DNA of 64,000 bases from JAFGGG01 sp964634205 (GCA_964634205.1 CAZWKE010000003.1:62001-126000); one strand, 5' to 3'. Counted from the first letter of the stretch, positions 51,881 through 60,855 are shown. The notes: a model not told the origin generated them from the sequence alone. Numbers and translations: made by a program.

Positions 51881-54800
51881 CTAAAATCGGCTTCCTTGCC
51901 TGTTGATCAACTCCTCATCCCGCTCGGTCAGGGCGATCTGCTTGCTCTTGGAATCATAGATCGAAATATCCAGGGCCAGTCCCCGCAGCTCCTGGACCAA
52001 TACATTAAACGATTCGGGGATACCGGCGGAGGTGGTCACCTCTCCTTTTACGATGCTCTCGTAAATCTTCGCCCTTCCCACCATATCATCCGATTTGATG
52101 GTCAGCAGTTCCTGGAGCGTATTGGCCGCGCCGTAGGCTTCAAGCGCCCAAACCTCCATCTCACCCAGGCGCTGTCCGCCGAACTGGGCCTTCCCGCCCA
52201 ACGGCTGCTGGGTCACCAGAGAATAAGGACCGGTGGATCTGGCATGCATTTTGTCGTCAACCAAATGGTGGAGTTTCAGCATGTACAGGTAGCCGACAGT
52301 TACATCATTATTAAAGGCTTCTCCGGAGAGCCCGTCGTAAAGTGTAATTTTCGAATTTAACGGAAGCTTTGCTTCCTTGAGTTTGTCTTCTATCATTTTA
52401 TTGGACGCGGACTGAAAAACCGGTGTGGCATACCATTCATCGAGCGCAACACCGGCCCAACCCAGCTCCGTTTCCAGTATCTGTCCGACGTTCATACGTG
52501 ACGGAACACCCAGGGGGTTTAAAACCACGTCCACCGGGGTACCGTCCGCCATGAACGGCATATCTTCCTCGGCCAGCACACGGGCGATAACGCCCTTGTT
52601 TCCGTGCCTTCCCGCCATCTTATCGCCTTCCTGGAGTTTTTTCTTTGTGGCAATCAGTACCTTTACCACCTCGTCAACCCCCGGATTCAGATCATTACCC
52701 TCGGAACGTTTCAGACGCTTCACATCGATGACCGTCCCCTCAATACCGTGGGGAAGCCGCAACGAGGTGTCCCGCACCTCCTTTGCTTTCTCACCGAAGA
52801 TGGAGTTTAACAGCTTAAACTCGGGGGTGGAATCGGTCTCACTTTTCGGCGTTACTTTGCCCACAAGAATGGAACCCGACTTGACCTTGGCCCCGAGGCA
52901 GATAATGCCCTCTTCATCCAACTGGTCCGCGGCCCGTTCCGAGGTGTTGGGAATGTCACAGGTAATCTTTTCCGGACCGAGCTTGGTCTCCCTCACCTCA
53001 ACAGAGAATTCTTTTATGTGAATTGACGTAAAGATATCGGCCTTGACCACGCGCTCGGAGATCAGAATGGCGTCCTCATAGTTATACCCGTTCCAGGGCA
53101 TAAAGGCCACCAGCACGTTTCTTCCCAACGCTAACTCACCGGCTGAAGTGGCCGGACCGTCGGCGATTATCTCTCCCTTTTTTATCTTTTGCCCGATATT
53201 CACAATCGGTTTATGGTTAAAACAGGTGTCCTGATTGGTGCGTTGATATTTTATGAGTTTATAGATGTCGGTCTCGCCGTCTTTGTCCCGCTTAATATGT
53301 ACTTCATTGGCCGTGGCAAAGGTGATCGTCCCCGGGTTCCGGGCCGTTACAATAACACCCGAATCGTAGGCGGTCTTCCCTTCCATACCCGTGCCCACAC
53401 GCGGCGGCTCCGGATTCAGCAAAGGTACGGCCTGGCGCTGCATGTTGGAGCCCATCAGGGCCCTATTGGCGTCATCGTGTTCCAAAAACGGAATAAGTGA
53501 GGCCGAAACCGAAACAACCTGCTTTGGTGATACGTCCATGTACTGGATGTCTTTGGGATTACGCGTGATATAATCACCGCCCTTTCTGACGGATATCAGC
53601 TTCTCCATAAAACGCCCGTCTTTGTCTATGACGGCATTTGCCTGGGCGATAAAATATCGCTCCTCATCCATGGCGGACAGGTATTCGATTTCATGTGTGG
53701 CCTTGCCGTTTACCACCTTGCGGTACGGTGTTTCCAGAAATCCGTACTCATTCACGCGCGTATAGTTGGCCAGGGAGACAATCAGGCCGATATTCGGTCC
53801 TTCGGGCGTTTCTATGGGACACATCCGTCCATAATGCGTGTAATGCACGTCCCGCACCTCAAACCCCGCGCGTTCACGTGAAAGGCCGCCCGGTCCGAGG
53901 GCGTTCAGGCGCCGCTTGTGTGTCAGCTCGGACAATGGATTTACCTGGTCCATAAACTGGGAAAGCTGGCTGGAGCCGAAAAACTCCTTGATACCCGCCA
54001 CAATCGGTTTTATGGAGATAAGCTCCTGCGGTTTGATGGTGTCCACCTCTTTTAAGGACATGCGCTCCTTGGCGATGCGCTCCATCCTGCTGAAGGCAAT
54101 CTTCAGCTGGTTTGCCAAGAGCTCTCCCACCGAACGGATACGGCGATTTCCCAGGTGATCGATATCGTCAACATTCGCCTCTCCGATGTACACCTTGATC
54201 AGGTGGGTCATGGTATTGACGATGTCTTCCCTGGTCAGCGTGGTCTCCTCCGTGGGATTGTTGTAATCAAATATCTTGTTCAGCTTATAGCGTCCCACCT
54301 TACCCAGGTCATAGCGACGCGTGGAAAAGAACATGGACTGCAGGTCCTTTTCCGCGCTTTCAATGGTAAGCGGTTCGCCGGGGAAAATTGATGCGTACAG
54401 GCGCGAGATCGCCTCTTCACGCGACGGTTCATCAAGCTCCGGCGAGTCTTTGGCATACTTCATCTCTTCCCGTTCGAAACAGTTGAGAATAATCTCGGTA
54501 TGAATGGACTCAGGATGGGTGAAGTTTATAATATCGATTTTGGTGATACCTGAATGCAGCAGCTCCTCCACATCATGGGGATGGATCTTGTCCCCGGCCC
54601 GGTAGAGTTTCTTGTCGGTATCGTTTTCTTTTATATAGATCGCCTTGGCAAATACACTGCCGATTATCTTTTCCTTGTCTTCCCTTGATTCGGAAAGCTT
54701 TATTGATTTGATTTTGTAAAAAAGCTCGATTATTTTTTCCCGTGTGTCAAAGCCCAGGGCTCGCAGGAAAATAGTAGCCAGAATCCTCTTTTTCCGATCG

Positions 54801-55375
54801 ATTTTTGTATAGACCAGTTCTCGTTTCTGATCAATCTCAAACTCCAGCCAGGACCCCCTGTACGGGATAATACGCGAGGAATAGGCCCCTTTTTCATGTG
54901 AAAAAATAACGCCGGGGGAACGGTGAATCTGGCTGACCACCACGCGCTCCGCCCCGTTAATGATAAAGGTGCCCCGCTCGGTCATCAGAGGGATATCACC
55001 CATATATATCTCTTTTTGCCTTATCTCCCCGGTCTGCAGAAAGATGAGGTTTATCTTGGCTTTGATGGGAATTGAAAAGCTCACTCCCTTTTGCTTACAT
55101 TCGTTTTCATCATACTGCACCGCTTCCTCATCCAGAGTATACCCGCAGTACTCCAAAACCATGTCTCCGTTGGGACTCTCAACCGGAAAAGTGTTTTGGA
55201 ACACCTCTTCCAATCCCTGAACATTCAATTTCCTGCTTTTGCGCAGCGTCTCACGCTGTAAAAATCGTTCAAAAGATGAAAGTTGAATATTAATAAGATG
55301 AGGGATCTCCATTACATCTTCGAATTCGGTCCCTATATATATTCTGCTATTGGCTTTCTCAGGAGTGCCTGCCAT
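51881..55375 (-). CDS. rpoB: RNA polymerase beta subunit
   Basis: The 1164-residue beta subunit contains the rifampicin pocket at about 467-500, read as FGSSQLSQFMDQVNPL then SELTHKRRLNALGPGG. Asn491 (codon 53903-53905) occupies the position of E. coli Ser531, the change linked to natural rifampicin resistance in Treponema and Borrelia. Other conserved parts include GPNIGLIVSLANYTRVNEYG, the basic KMAGRHGNKG motif and the C-terminal GGQRLGEMEVWALEAYGA. An 87-base gap with a hairpin separates it from rplL. Confidence 0.99.
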   Translation of the reverse strand: MAGTPEKANSRIYIGTEFEDVMEIPHLINIQLSSFERFLQRETLRKSRKLNVQGLEEVFQNTFPVESPNGDMVLEYCGYTLDEEAVQYDENECKQKGVSFSIPIKAKINLIFLQTGEIRQKEIYMGDIPLMTERGTFIINGAERVVVSQIHRSPGVIFSHEKGAYSSRIIPYRGSWLEFEIDQKRELVYTKIDRKKRILATIFLRALGFDTREKIIELFYKIKSIKLSESREDKEKIIGSVFAKAIYIKENDTDKKLYRAGDKIHPHDVEELLHSGITKIDIINFTHPESIHTEIILNCFEREEMKYAKDSPELDEPSREEAISRLYASIFPGEPLTIESAEKDLQSMFFSTRRYDLGKVGRYKLNKIFDYNNPTEETTLTREDIVNTMTHLIKVYIGEANVDDIDHLGNRRIRSVGELLANQLKIAFSRMERIAKERMSLKEVDTIKPQELISIKPIVAGIKEFFGSSQLSQFMDQVNPLSELTHKRRLNALGPGGLSRERAGFEVRDVHYTHYGRMCPIETPEGPNIGLIVSLANYTRVNEYGFLETPYRKVVNGKATHEIEYLSAMDEERYFIAQANAVIDKDGRFMEKLISVRKGGDYITRNPKDIQYMDVSPKQVVSVSASLIPFLEHDDANRALMGSNMQRQAVPLLNPEPPRVGTGMEGKTAYDSGVIVTARNPGTITFATANEVHIKRDKDGETDIYKLIKYQRTNQDTCFNHKPIVNIGQKIKKGEIIADGPATSAGELALGRNVLVAFMPWNGYNYEDAILISERVVKADIFTSIHIKEFSVEVRETKLGPEKITCDIPNTSERAADQLDEEGIICLGAKVKSGSILVGKVTPKSETDSTPEFKLLNSIFGEKAKEVRDTSLRLPHGIEGTVIDVKRLKRSEGNDLNPGVDEVVKVLIATKKKLQEGDKMAGRHGNKGVIARVLAEEDMPFMADGTPVDVVLNPLGVPSRMNVGQILETELGWAGVALDEWYATPVFQSASNKMIEDKLKEAKLPLNSKITLYDGLSGEAFNNDVTVGYLYMLKLHHLVDDKMHARSTGPYSLVTQQPLGGKAQFGGQRLGEMEVWALEAYGAANTLQELLTIKSDDMVGRAKIYESIVKGEVTTSAGIPESFNVLVQELRGLALDISIYDSKSKQIALTERDEELINRQGSRF

Positions 55376-55394
55376 TTATTTCCCCCAATAATAA

Positions 55395-55426
55395 TTCACC
55401 ACCGGGGCATTATTCCCGGTGGTGAA
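55395..55426 (-). promoter_or_regulatory. Hairpin between rplL and rpoB
   Basis: A perfect 12-bp inverted repeat (TTCACCACCGGG, loop of eight, complement) lies 20 bases before rpoB. It is followed on the transcribed strand by an AT-rich stretch without a clean T-run. In E. coli this gap carries an attenuator and RNase III site that set the ribosomal protein to polymerase ratio; a similar role is inferred. Confidence 0.7.
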
Positions 55427-55462
55427 ATGAGTATTTGTTTTCTATTATATTGCTCGTTGTAT

Positions 55463-55849
55463 TTATTGTACGTCAACAACACCGCCGGCAGCTTCAAGCT
55501 GCTCTTTTATTTTTTGTGCATCCGCCTTGGACACACCTTCTTTTACGGCTTTTCCGCCTTCTTCTACCAGCAACTTGGCCTCTTTCAAACCCAAACCGGT
55601 CAGGGCCCTTACCTCTTTGATAACGGCAATTTTTTTACTGGCATCAAAGCTCTTCAGAATGACATCGAACTCACTCTTCTCTTCGGCTTCCGCCGCCGCG
55701 CCGCCCTGGGCGGGCATGGCCGCCATGGCTACCGGTGCAGCCGCACTGACACCGAACTTCTCTTCCATTGCTTTTACTAATTCGGAAACCTCAAGGAGTG
55801 TCATATTGGAAATGGCATCCAGTATTTCCTCTTTTTTTATTGTTGGCAT
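55463..55849 (-). CDS. rplL: 50S ribosomal protein L7/L12
   Basis: This multicopy stalk protein recruits translation factors. The 128 residues have the N-terminal dimer helix (EILDAISNMTLLEVSELVKAM), an Ala/Gly-rich hinge (about 35-55) and the C-terminal domain with KIAVIKEVRALTGLGLKEAK. Confidence 0.98.
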   Translation of the reverse strand: MPTIKKEEILDAISNMTLLEVSELVKAMEEKFGVSAAAPVAMAAMPAQGGAAAEAEEKSEFDVILKSFDASKKIAVIKEVRALTGLGLKEAKLLVEEGGKAVKEGVSKADAQKIKEQLEAAGGVVDVQ

Positions 55850-55920
55850 ATTATCTTCTCCTTCTCTTTAATATTTTCACAAGCAGTAGCATCCCAACAG
55901 TCCAGAAGACTAATGCTTGA

Positions 55921-56457
55921 TTATTCGCTTTTCTTTTTGTCCGCCACGGCCTGCAGGGTTCTGACAAGTTTTCCCGCCACTGCCTGCAATGTCAGTACCA
56001 TGTTTGTGGCGGGGGCATTCATGGTCCCCAGCATCTTGGCGTAAAGCTCGCTTCTCCCCGGCAATGCGGAGAGTTCTTTGACTTCATCCTTGGATAATAC
56101 CCTGCCTTCAACAATCCCGCCTTTCACCGTAAGCGGAACGTCCTTGGCAAAGGTAAAGAGGATTTTGGCAACCGGCCCCGCGTCCTTGGGAATTAGCGCA
56201 AGCGCCGTCGGTCCGATGAGAAAATCATCCTCCATGGGCATTTCCAGTTCCTGAAAGGCTATCTTGGAATAATTGTTTTTGATAACCTTGAAGGAAGAGT
56301 CTTCCTCTCTGAGTTTTTCCCGCAGCTCAGTCAGCTGGGTTACGGTCAATCCCCGGTAATCCGTAAAGATCACATCCTTCGCCCGGGAAATGATTTCTCT
56401 TATCTCGCTGACCCGGTCTTTTTTCAGCTGGTTTATTTTTTGTGTTTTTTCACCCAT
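55921..56457 (-). CDS. rplJ: 50S ribosomal protein L10
   Basis: L10 anchors L7/L12 dimers and often represses its own operon. The 178 residues include VIFTDYRGLTVTQLTELREK and the C-terminal L12-binding helix (about 135-175). It lies 71 bases before rplL. Confidence 0.97.
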   Translation of the reverse strand: MGEKTQKINQLKKDRVSEIREIISRAKDVIFTDYRGLTVTQLTELREKLREEDSSFKVIKNNYSKIAFQELEMPMEDDFLIGPTALALIPKDAGPVAKILFTFAKDVPLTVKGGIVEGRVLSKDEVKELSALPGRSELYAKMLGTMNAPATNMVLTLQAVAGKLVRTLQAVADKKKSE

Positions 56458-56470
56458 ACTTTCACCCTCC

Positions 56471-57151
56471 TTAGCCGATTTCCTTGGCCGACACTTTTAC
56501 GCCGGGCCCCATGGTAGAACTCAGGGCAATCGACTTGATATACTCGCCCTTGATATCGGTTGGTCTTTTACGTTCGATATTCTCCAATAAGATTTTAACA
56601 TTTTCCTGAAGTTTATCGGCATCCATGGACACCTTACCCACGGCCAGGTGCACCACTCCCGTTTTATCCGCGCGAAACTCAACGCGCCCTCTTTGCAGTT
56701 CCTGAATGGCCCCTTTGACATCAACCGTCACCGTCTGTGTCTTGGGATTGGGCATCAGCCCCCTTCTTCCCAGGATCGGGCCGAGTTTTCCCACATCTTT
56801 CATCATGTCCGGCGTGGCAATCGCCACATCAAACTCCAGCCAGCCGCCTTTGATCTTTTCAATCAGGTCCGCGTCGCCCACATGAACGGCACCGCTTTTT
56901 TTTGCTTCTTCGGCCTTGTCGCCCTTGGCAAAAACCAGAATCCGTTTTTCCTTGCCGAAACGATGCGGCAGCACCAGGGTGTCCCTGATGGAGTGCTTTT
57001 CTTTAATATTCAGTTTCAAAGCCACCTCAACCGTCTCATCGAACTTGGTAAAGGCCAGCTCTTTAACAAGCTGTACGGCCTTGTCCAGGGGATACTGTTC
57101 CTGTTTCTCGTATTTTTTAACCGCTTCCCGGTATTTCTTACTTCGCTTCAT
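56471..57151 (-). CDS. rplA: 50S ribosomal protein L1
   Basis: L1 moves E-site tRNA and represses the L11 operon. The 226 residues contain LGPILGRRGLMPNPKTQTVT and the C-terminal SIALSSTMGPGVKV. It starts one base after rplK, with GGAGGCGG inside that gene. Confidence 0.98.
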   Translation of the reverse strand: MKRSKKYREAVKKYEKQEQYPLDKAVQLVKELAFTKFDETVEVALKLNIKEKHSIRDTLVLPHRFGKEKRILVFAKGDKAEEAKKSGAVHVGDADLIEKIKGGWLEFDVAIATPDMMKDVGKLGPILGRRGLMPNPKTQTVTVDVKGAIQELQRGRVEFRADKTGVVHLAVGKVSMDADKLQENVKILLENIERKRPTDIKGEYIKSIALSSTMGPGVKVSAKEIG

Positions 57152-57152
57152 A

Positions 57153-57587
57153 TCAGTCCGCCTCCACCTGAACGCCCATGCTGCGGGCCGTTCCCGCGAT
57201 AATCTTCATGGCTGCGTTTATATCATTGGCATTAAGATCCTGCATTTTCTTTTCCGCGATCTCTTTTAATTTTGCCTTGCTGATGGTTGCCACCTTTTCC
57301 TTATTGGGCTCCGAAGAACCTTTTTCCAGGTTGCACGCCTTTTTAATAAGCACGGCGGCGGGAGGTGTTTTGGTGATAAAAGTAAAACTCTTATCCACAT
57401 ACACGGTAATCACTACCGGTATAAGAATACCCTCTTCCATGTTTTTGGTGCGATCATTAAACTGCTGCACAAACTGCGGTGCGCTTACCCCGTGCGGTCC
57501 GAGGGCCGGACCGACCGGCGGCGCAGGCGTGGCCTTTTTTGCCGGCACCTGCAATTTAATAATTGCCGCTACCTTTTTCTTTGCCAT
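57153..57587 (-). CDS. rplK: 50S ribosomal protein L11
   Basis: L11 belongs to the GTPase centre, is the target of thiostrepton and senses uncharged tRNA with RelA. The 144 residues contain the proline-rich N-domain KATPAPPVGPALGPHGV and the rRNA-binding C-domain ending GTARSMGVQVEAD. Confidence 0.98.
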   Translation of the reverse strand: MAKKKVAAIIKLQVPAKKATPAPPVGPALGPHGVSAPQFVQQFNDRTKNMEEGILIPVVITVYVDKSFTFITKTPPAAVLIKKACNLEKGSSEPNKEKVATISKAKLKEIAEKKMQDLNANDINAAMKIIAGTARSMGVQVEAD

Positions 57588-57644
57588 ACTATCTCCTTAA
57601 TCTGGTACTTACGCTCTTACTACAAAGAGCTCCCATAAAAAGGC

Positions 57645-58199
57645 CTATATTTTTTCCACTTGAAAAAAATCGACCTCAACCGGAGTTGATCGGCCGAAAA
57701 TACCGACCATAACTCTTAGCTTTCCTTTTTCCGTATTAATTTCTTCTATAGTACCGGTAAACGAATCAAAGGGGCCGTCGATAATACGGACACTCTCACC
57801 CATAGAGAACGCCTGCTTGGGATTCAACACTTTATCCGCTTTTATTTCCCCGGCCTTCTGTAAAATCGCCCGGGCCTCTTCCTGGGAAATGGGCTGCGGT
57901 TTCTGGTTTGCCGAATATCCGACAAATCCGGTAACCCCCTGGATCCTTCTGATGTAGGCGCAGACCTCTTTCCAGCGGCTGCCGTCCAGGTCCATCTCCA
58001 CCAGGATATACCCCGGTAAAAACTTCTTTGTCGTGAGCTTCTTTTTGCCGTCCTTGATCTCGGCAATCTCCTCAGACGGAATCTTTACATCAAAGACAAA
58101 CTCACTTAATTCCTTTGATTCGATTACCTTTCTGATCTGTTTTTCTACCTTGTTTTCATGCCCTGAGTAGACATGAACTACATACCAACCTTTTGCCAT
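57645..58199 (-). CDS. nusG: Transcription termination/antitermination factor NusG
   Basis: NusG links RNA polymerase to Rho or to the ribosome. The 184 residues have the NGN domain (KGWYVVHVYSGHENKVEKQI) and a C-terminal KOW domain with GESVRIIDGPFDSFTGTIEE. No lineage-specific insert is seen. It starts one base after secE. Confidence 0.97.
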   Translation of the reverse strand: MAKGWYVVHVYSGHENKVEKQIRKVIESKELSEFVFDVKIPSEEIAEIKDGKKKLTTKKFLPGYILVEMDLDGSRWKEVCAYIRRIQGVTGFVGYSANQKPQPISQEEARAILQKAGEIKADKVLNPKQAFSMGESVRIIDGPFDSFTGTIEEINTEKGKLRVMVGIFGRSTPVEVDFFQVEKI

Positions 58200-58200
58200 A

Positions 58201-58389
58201 CTATAAAACCTTAAAGAGAAACGTTATTCCGTTCAATAAAAGGATATCCACCAACCCAAGCGCAAACGCGACAGCAAGTATGGCGATAATAACAACCCGT
58301 GTGGAAGCCATGACCTCATCCCTGCTGGGCCAGGTAACCTTCTTTAATTCTGCGTAACTATCCTTAAAAAACTTAATAATCTTTTGCAT
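58201..58389 (-). CDS. secE: Preprotein translocase subunit SecE
   Basis: This 62-residue protein stabilises SecY. It has the amphipathic helix KIIKFFKDSYAELKKVTWPS with the invariant TWPSRDEV region and a single membrane helix (about 29-50). The ATG at 58389 has GGGAG six bases upstream; the ORF runs further, but into tRNA-Trp, so the longer start is rejected. Confidence 0.95.
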   Translation of the reverse strand: MQKIIKFFKDSYAELKKVTWPSRDEVMASTRVVIIAILAVAFALGLVDILLLNGITFLFKVL

Positions 58390-58410
58390 GTACATCTCCC
58401 AAATACAATT

Positions 58411-58485
58411 CAGGCCAGGCAGGACTCGAACCTGCAACATCCGGTTTTGGAGACCGGCGCTCTAGCCAATTGGAGCTACTGGCCT
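58411..58485 (-). tRNA. tRNA-Trp (anticodon CCA)
   Basis: The 75-base cloverleaf has acceptor AGGCCAG/CTGGCCT, a D-arm TAGCTCCAATTGGCTAGAGC, anticodon stem CCGGT/ACCGG around CTCCAAA, and T-loop GGTTCGAGTCC. The CCA end is not encoded. It lies between rpmG and secE, as in many bacteria. Confidence 0.97.
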
Positions 58486-58496
58486 AACAATACAAC

Positions 58497-58673
58497 CTAT
58501 TTGATCTTGGTTTCGCGATGAAGAGTATGCTTCCTGTCAAATTTACAGTACTTATTGAATTCCAGTTTGCCCTGAGTATTTCTTTTATTTTTCTTCGTTG
58601 TATAATTTCTACGTTTGCATTCGGAACACTGCAACGCTACAAGCTCAACCGATTTTGCCTTGGATTTAGCCAT
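58497..58673 (-). CDS. rpmG: 50S ribosomal protein L33
   Basis: This 58-residue protein begins MAKSKAKSVELVALQCSECK and ends RKHTLHRETKIK. It has the first zinc pair CSEC, but in the second half YCKFDRKH keeps only one cysteine, where zinc-binding forms have CxxC, so zinc binding is doubtful. GGGGAGGAG precedes the ATG. The tRNA-Trp gene follows after 11 bases. Confidence 0.95.
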   Translation of the reverse strand: MAKSKAKSVELVALQCSECKRRNYTTKKNKRNTQGKLEFNKYCKFDRKHTLHRETKIK

Positions 58674-58970
58674 GACGCAGTTCTCCTCCCCACTTTAATC
58701 AGAGTGACAAATATAATAAGAAACATGACAATATGTCAATAAGGCAGTTCCCCTTTTGTATTTTTTTCATACAAAAACACCTTAAATTCGCATAAATTTC
58801 CGCAAATTTAAGCGTTTACAGCGAGAACAACCTGATTCTGTATTATAGTTCAGACATTTTTAATTTCCGGCTCTAAACGTTCTCTTAGTAAAAGCAAACG
58901 AAAGCCGCTTCAGGTTACAGCGGAATACGCATATTTTTCGGATGTGCGACCCCGTCGTAACAGATCCGAA
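58674..58970. other. Intergenic stretch between rpmG and tRNA-Thr
   Basis: These 297 bases hold no gene. They contain the rpmG promoter (58710-58739), an AT-rich inverted repeat TTTTGTAT/ATACAAAA (about 58755-58776), and a hairpin CGCATAAATTT/AAATTTAAGCG (58789-58799 with 58804-58814, one mismatch) that could end the tRNA-Thr transcript. The remainder (58815-58970) shows nothing I can name. Confidence 0.6.
58710..58739 (-). promoter_or_regulatory. Predicted promoter of the rpmG-tRNA-Trp-secE-nusG operon
   Basis: On the minus strand TTGACA (58734-58739) and TATATT (58710-58715) are 18 bases apart, ending 37 bases before rpmG. The -35 overlaps a small palindrome, TGACA-3-TGTCA. Confidence 0.7.
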
Positions 58971-59043
58971 AGCCTCCGACCGGACTTGAACCGGTGACCC
59001 CCTCCTTACCATGGAGGTGCTCTACCAACTGAGCTACAGAGGC
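58971..59043 (-). tRNA. tRNA-Thr (anticodon GGT)
   Basis: The 73-base cloverleaf has acceptor GCCTCTG/CGGAGGC (one G-U pair), D-arm TAGCTCAGTTGGTAGAGC, anticodon stem CCTCC/GGAGG around ATGGTAA, and T-loop GGTTCAAGTCC. No CCA end is encoded. Confidence 0.97.
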
Positions 59044-59062
59044 AGCGATCAATAGTGCGCCA

Positions 59063-59092
59063 AGTATAACCGGAAGGTTTTGATTTTGTCAA
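59063..59092 (-). promoter_or_regulatory. Predicted tRNA-Thr promoter
   Basis: On the minus strand TTGACA (59087-59092) and TATACT (59063-59068) are 18 bases apart, about 20 bases before the tRNA 5' end. Confidence 0.7.
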
Positions 59093-59209
59093 GGCGAAGG
59101 GAAAGATTTACATTTATTTGTTTTGCCCGCGTCCATCAGGTATAAAAAAGCATAAACTTTTTCAAACCCACTTAGCACACTTTTTATATTGTTATATACT
59201 GAAGCGCAT

Positions 59210-60793
59210 ATGTCGGATAAAAATACACCCGTTAACGCTGAACGCAAGATCAAGGAACTCTCATTGTTGTTTGAGTTAAGCCAGGCCCTTGCCCGCAGCA
59301 TGGATTTAAAAGAGATAATGAGCCCGATTTTAAAACTGATGGCCGAACACATGGGCATGCATCGCGGCACCATCTCGCTGTTGAACCGTGATTCGGGAGA
59401 CATCCTGATAGAGGAAGCCTACGGCCTGTCCGATACCGAACAGGCACGGGGAAAGTATAAAATCGGGGAAGGTATTACCGGAAAGGTTGTGGAAACGGGA
59501 AGGCCGCTGGTTATCCCCAAGATTTCCGAGAATCCTTTTTTCTTAGACCGTACCGGAGTACAAAGGGGGACGGACAAGGAAGACATATCATTTATCTGCG
59601 TCCCCATAAAAATCGGCAATGAGACGGTCGGGGCCTTAAGTGCGGACAGGCTGTTTGACGGGACCATCTCGCTGGACGAGGACGTGCGCCTGCTGACCAT
59701 TATCAGTTCCATGATTTCACAGGCCGTACGGGTAAGGATAGACGCCCAGGAAGAGCGCCTTCGGCTTCTCCAGGAGAACAAACGGCTGCAGGAGGAGCTG
59801 GTCGACCGTTTCAAACCATCCAATATTGTAGGGAACTCCAACAAGATGCGGGAGGTGTACGACCTGATCGCCCAGGTGGCGGGCAGCGATACCTCGGTAC
59901 TGATCCAGGGTGAAAGCGGTACGGGCAAGGAACTGGTAGCCCATGCCATACACTACGAAAGCCGGCGTGCCTCCATGCCCTTTATCAAGGTAAACTGCGC
60001 CGCCCTGCCGGAATCCGTTATTGAGAGTGAGCTGTTCGGACATGAAAGGGGGGCGTTTACCGGGGCCATGACACAGCGCAAAGGCCGCTTTGAGCTGGCG
60101 GACGGCGGCACCCTGTTTTTCGACGAGATCGGGGACCTTTCCCCCGCCATTCAGATAAAACTTTTGCGGGTATTGCAGGAAAAAGAGTTTGAGCGCGTAG
60201 GCGGCAACCGTACCATCAAGACCGACACAAGAATTATTGCGGCCACCCACCGTAATCTGCAGGAACTGGTACAAAAGGAGCAGTTCAGGCAGGACCTGTT
60301 CTACCGCCTGAATGTTTTCCCCATCCATATTCCGCCCCTGCGCGACCGCAAATCCGACATCCTCTTACTCTGCGATCATTTCATAGAAAAGTATAATAAG
60401 AAAACACACAAATCCATCAAGCGTATCTCAACCCCGGCAATCGATATGCTGATGAGTTACCACTGGCCCGGTAACGTCCGTGAACTGGAAAACTGCATCG
60501 AACGCGCTGTGCTGCTGAGCACCGACGAGGTCATCCACGGCCACCATCTTCCGCCCACCCTGCAGACCGCCGAGGCCACCCACACCACCCTCAAAGGCAG
60601 TCTGGAAGAGACGCTTGAAAACATAGAACGTGAACTGATTTTTGAGGCCCTGAAGTCCAGCAGGGGAAACATGGCCAAGGCCGCGACCACGCTCGGTATC
60701 ACCGAACGAATCATGGGGCTGCGGGTAAAAAAATACAATATCGATTTTATGAAACTGCGAACCGTTCATTCCCCGCCGCGGGAGAACGGCTGA
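59210..60793 (+). CDS. Sigma54-dependent transcriptional activator, NifA-like
   Basis: This 527-residue enhancer-binding protein has an N-terminal GAF sensor domain (about 20-180). The AAA+ domain follows with Walker A GESGTGKE, the sigma54 contact loop GAFTGA and FFDEIGDL. A C-terminal Fis-type helix-turn-helix (AKAATTLGITERIMGLRVKKYNID) closely resembles that of NifA. It would activate sigma54 promoters in response to a ligand or redox signal at the GAF domain. No nif gene is in the window, so the target is unknown. I chose the ATG at 59210; a TTG at 59189 is the only longer option. It is divergent from tRNA-Thr. Confidence 0.93.
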   Translation: MSDKNTPVNAERKIKELSLLFELSQALARSMDLKEIMSPILKLMAEHMGMHRGTISLLNRDSGDILIEEAYGLSDTEQARGKYKIGEGITGKVVETGRPLVIPKISENPFFLDRTGVQRGTDKEDISFICVPIKIGNETVGALSADRLFDGTISLDEDVRLLTIISSMISQAVRVRIDAQEERLRLLQENKRLQEELVDRFKPSNIVGNSNKMREVYDLIAQVAGSDTSVLIQGESGTGKELVAHAIHYESRRASMPFIKVNCAALPESVIESELFGHERGAFTGAMTQRKGRFELADGGTLFFDEIGDLSPAIQIKLLRVLQEKEFERVGGNRTIKTDTRIIAATHRNLQELVQKEQFRQDLFYRLNVFPIHIPPLRDRKSDILLLCDHFIEKYNKKTHKSIKRISTPAIDMLMSYHWPGNVRELENCIERAVLLSTDEVIHGHHLPPTLQTAEATHTTLKGSLEETLENIERELIFEALKSSRGNMAKAATTLGITERIMGLRVKKYNIDFMKLRTVHSPPRENG

Positions 60794-60855
60794 CAGCGGT
60801 TCAATAACGGACCTGCTCTGCAGCGGGCGCAGGCTTCGAACCACGACTTAACATT

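Noticed and set aside
58789..58814. AT-rich hairpin as a fourth member of the inverted-repeat family
   Set aside because: It shares only TTAAATTTG with the arms, has a 4-base loop and is 26 bp long, so it does not fit the 87-89 bp family.
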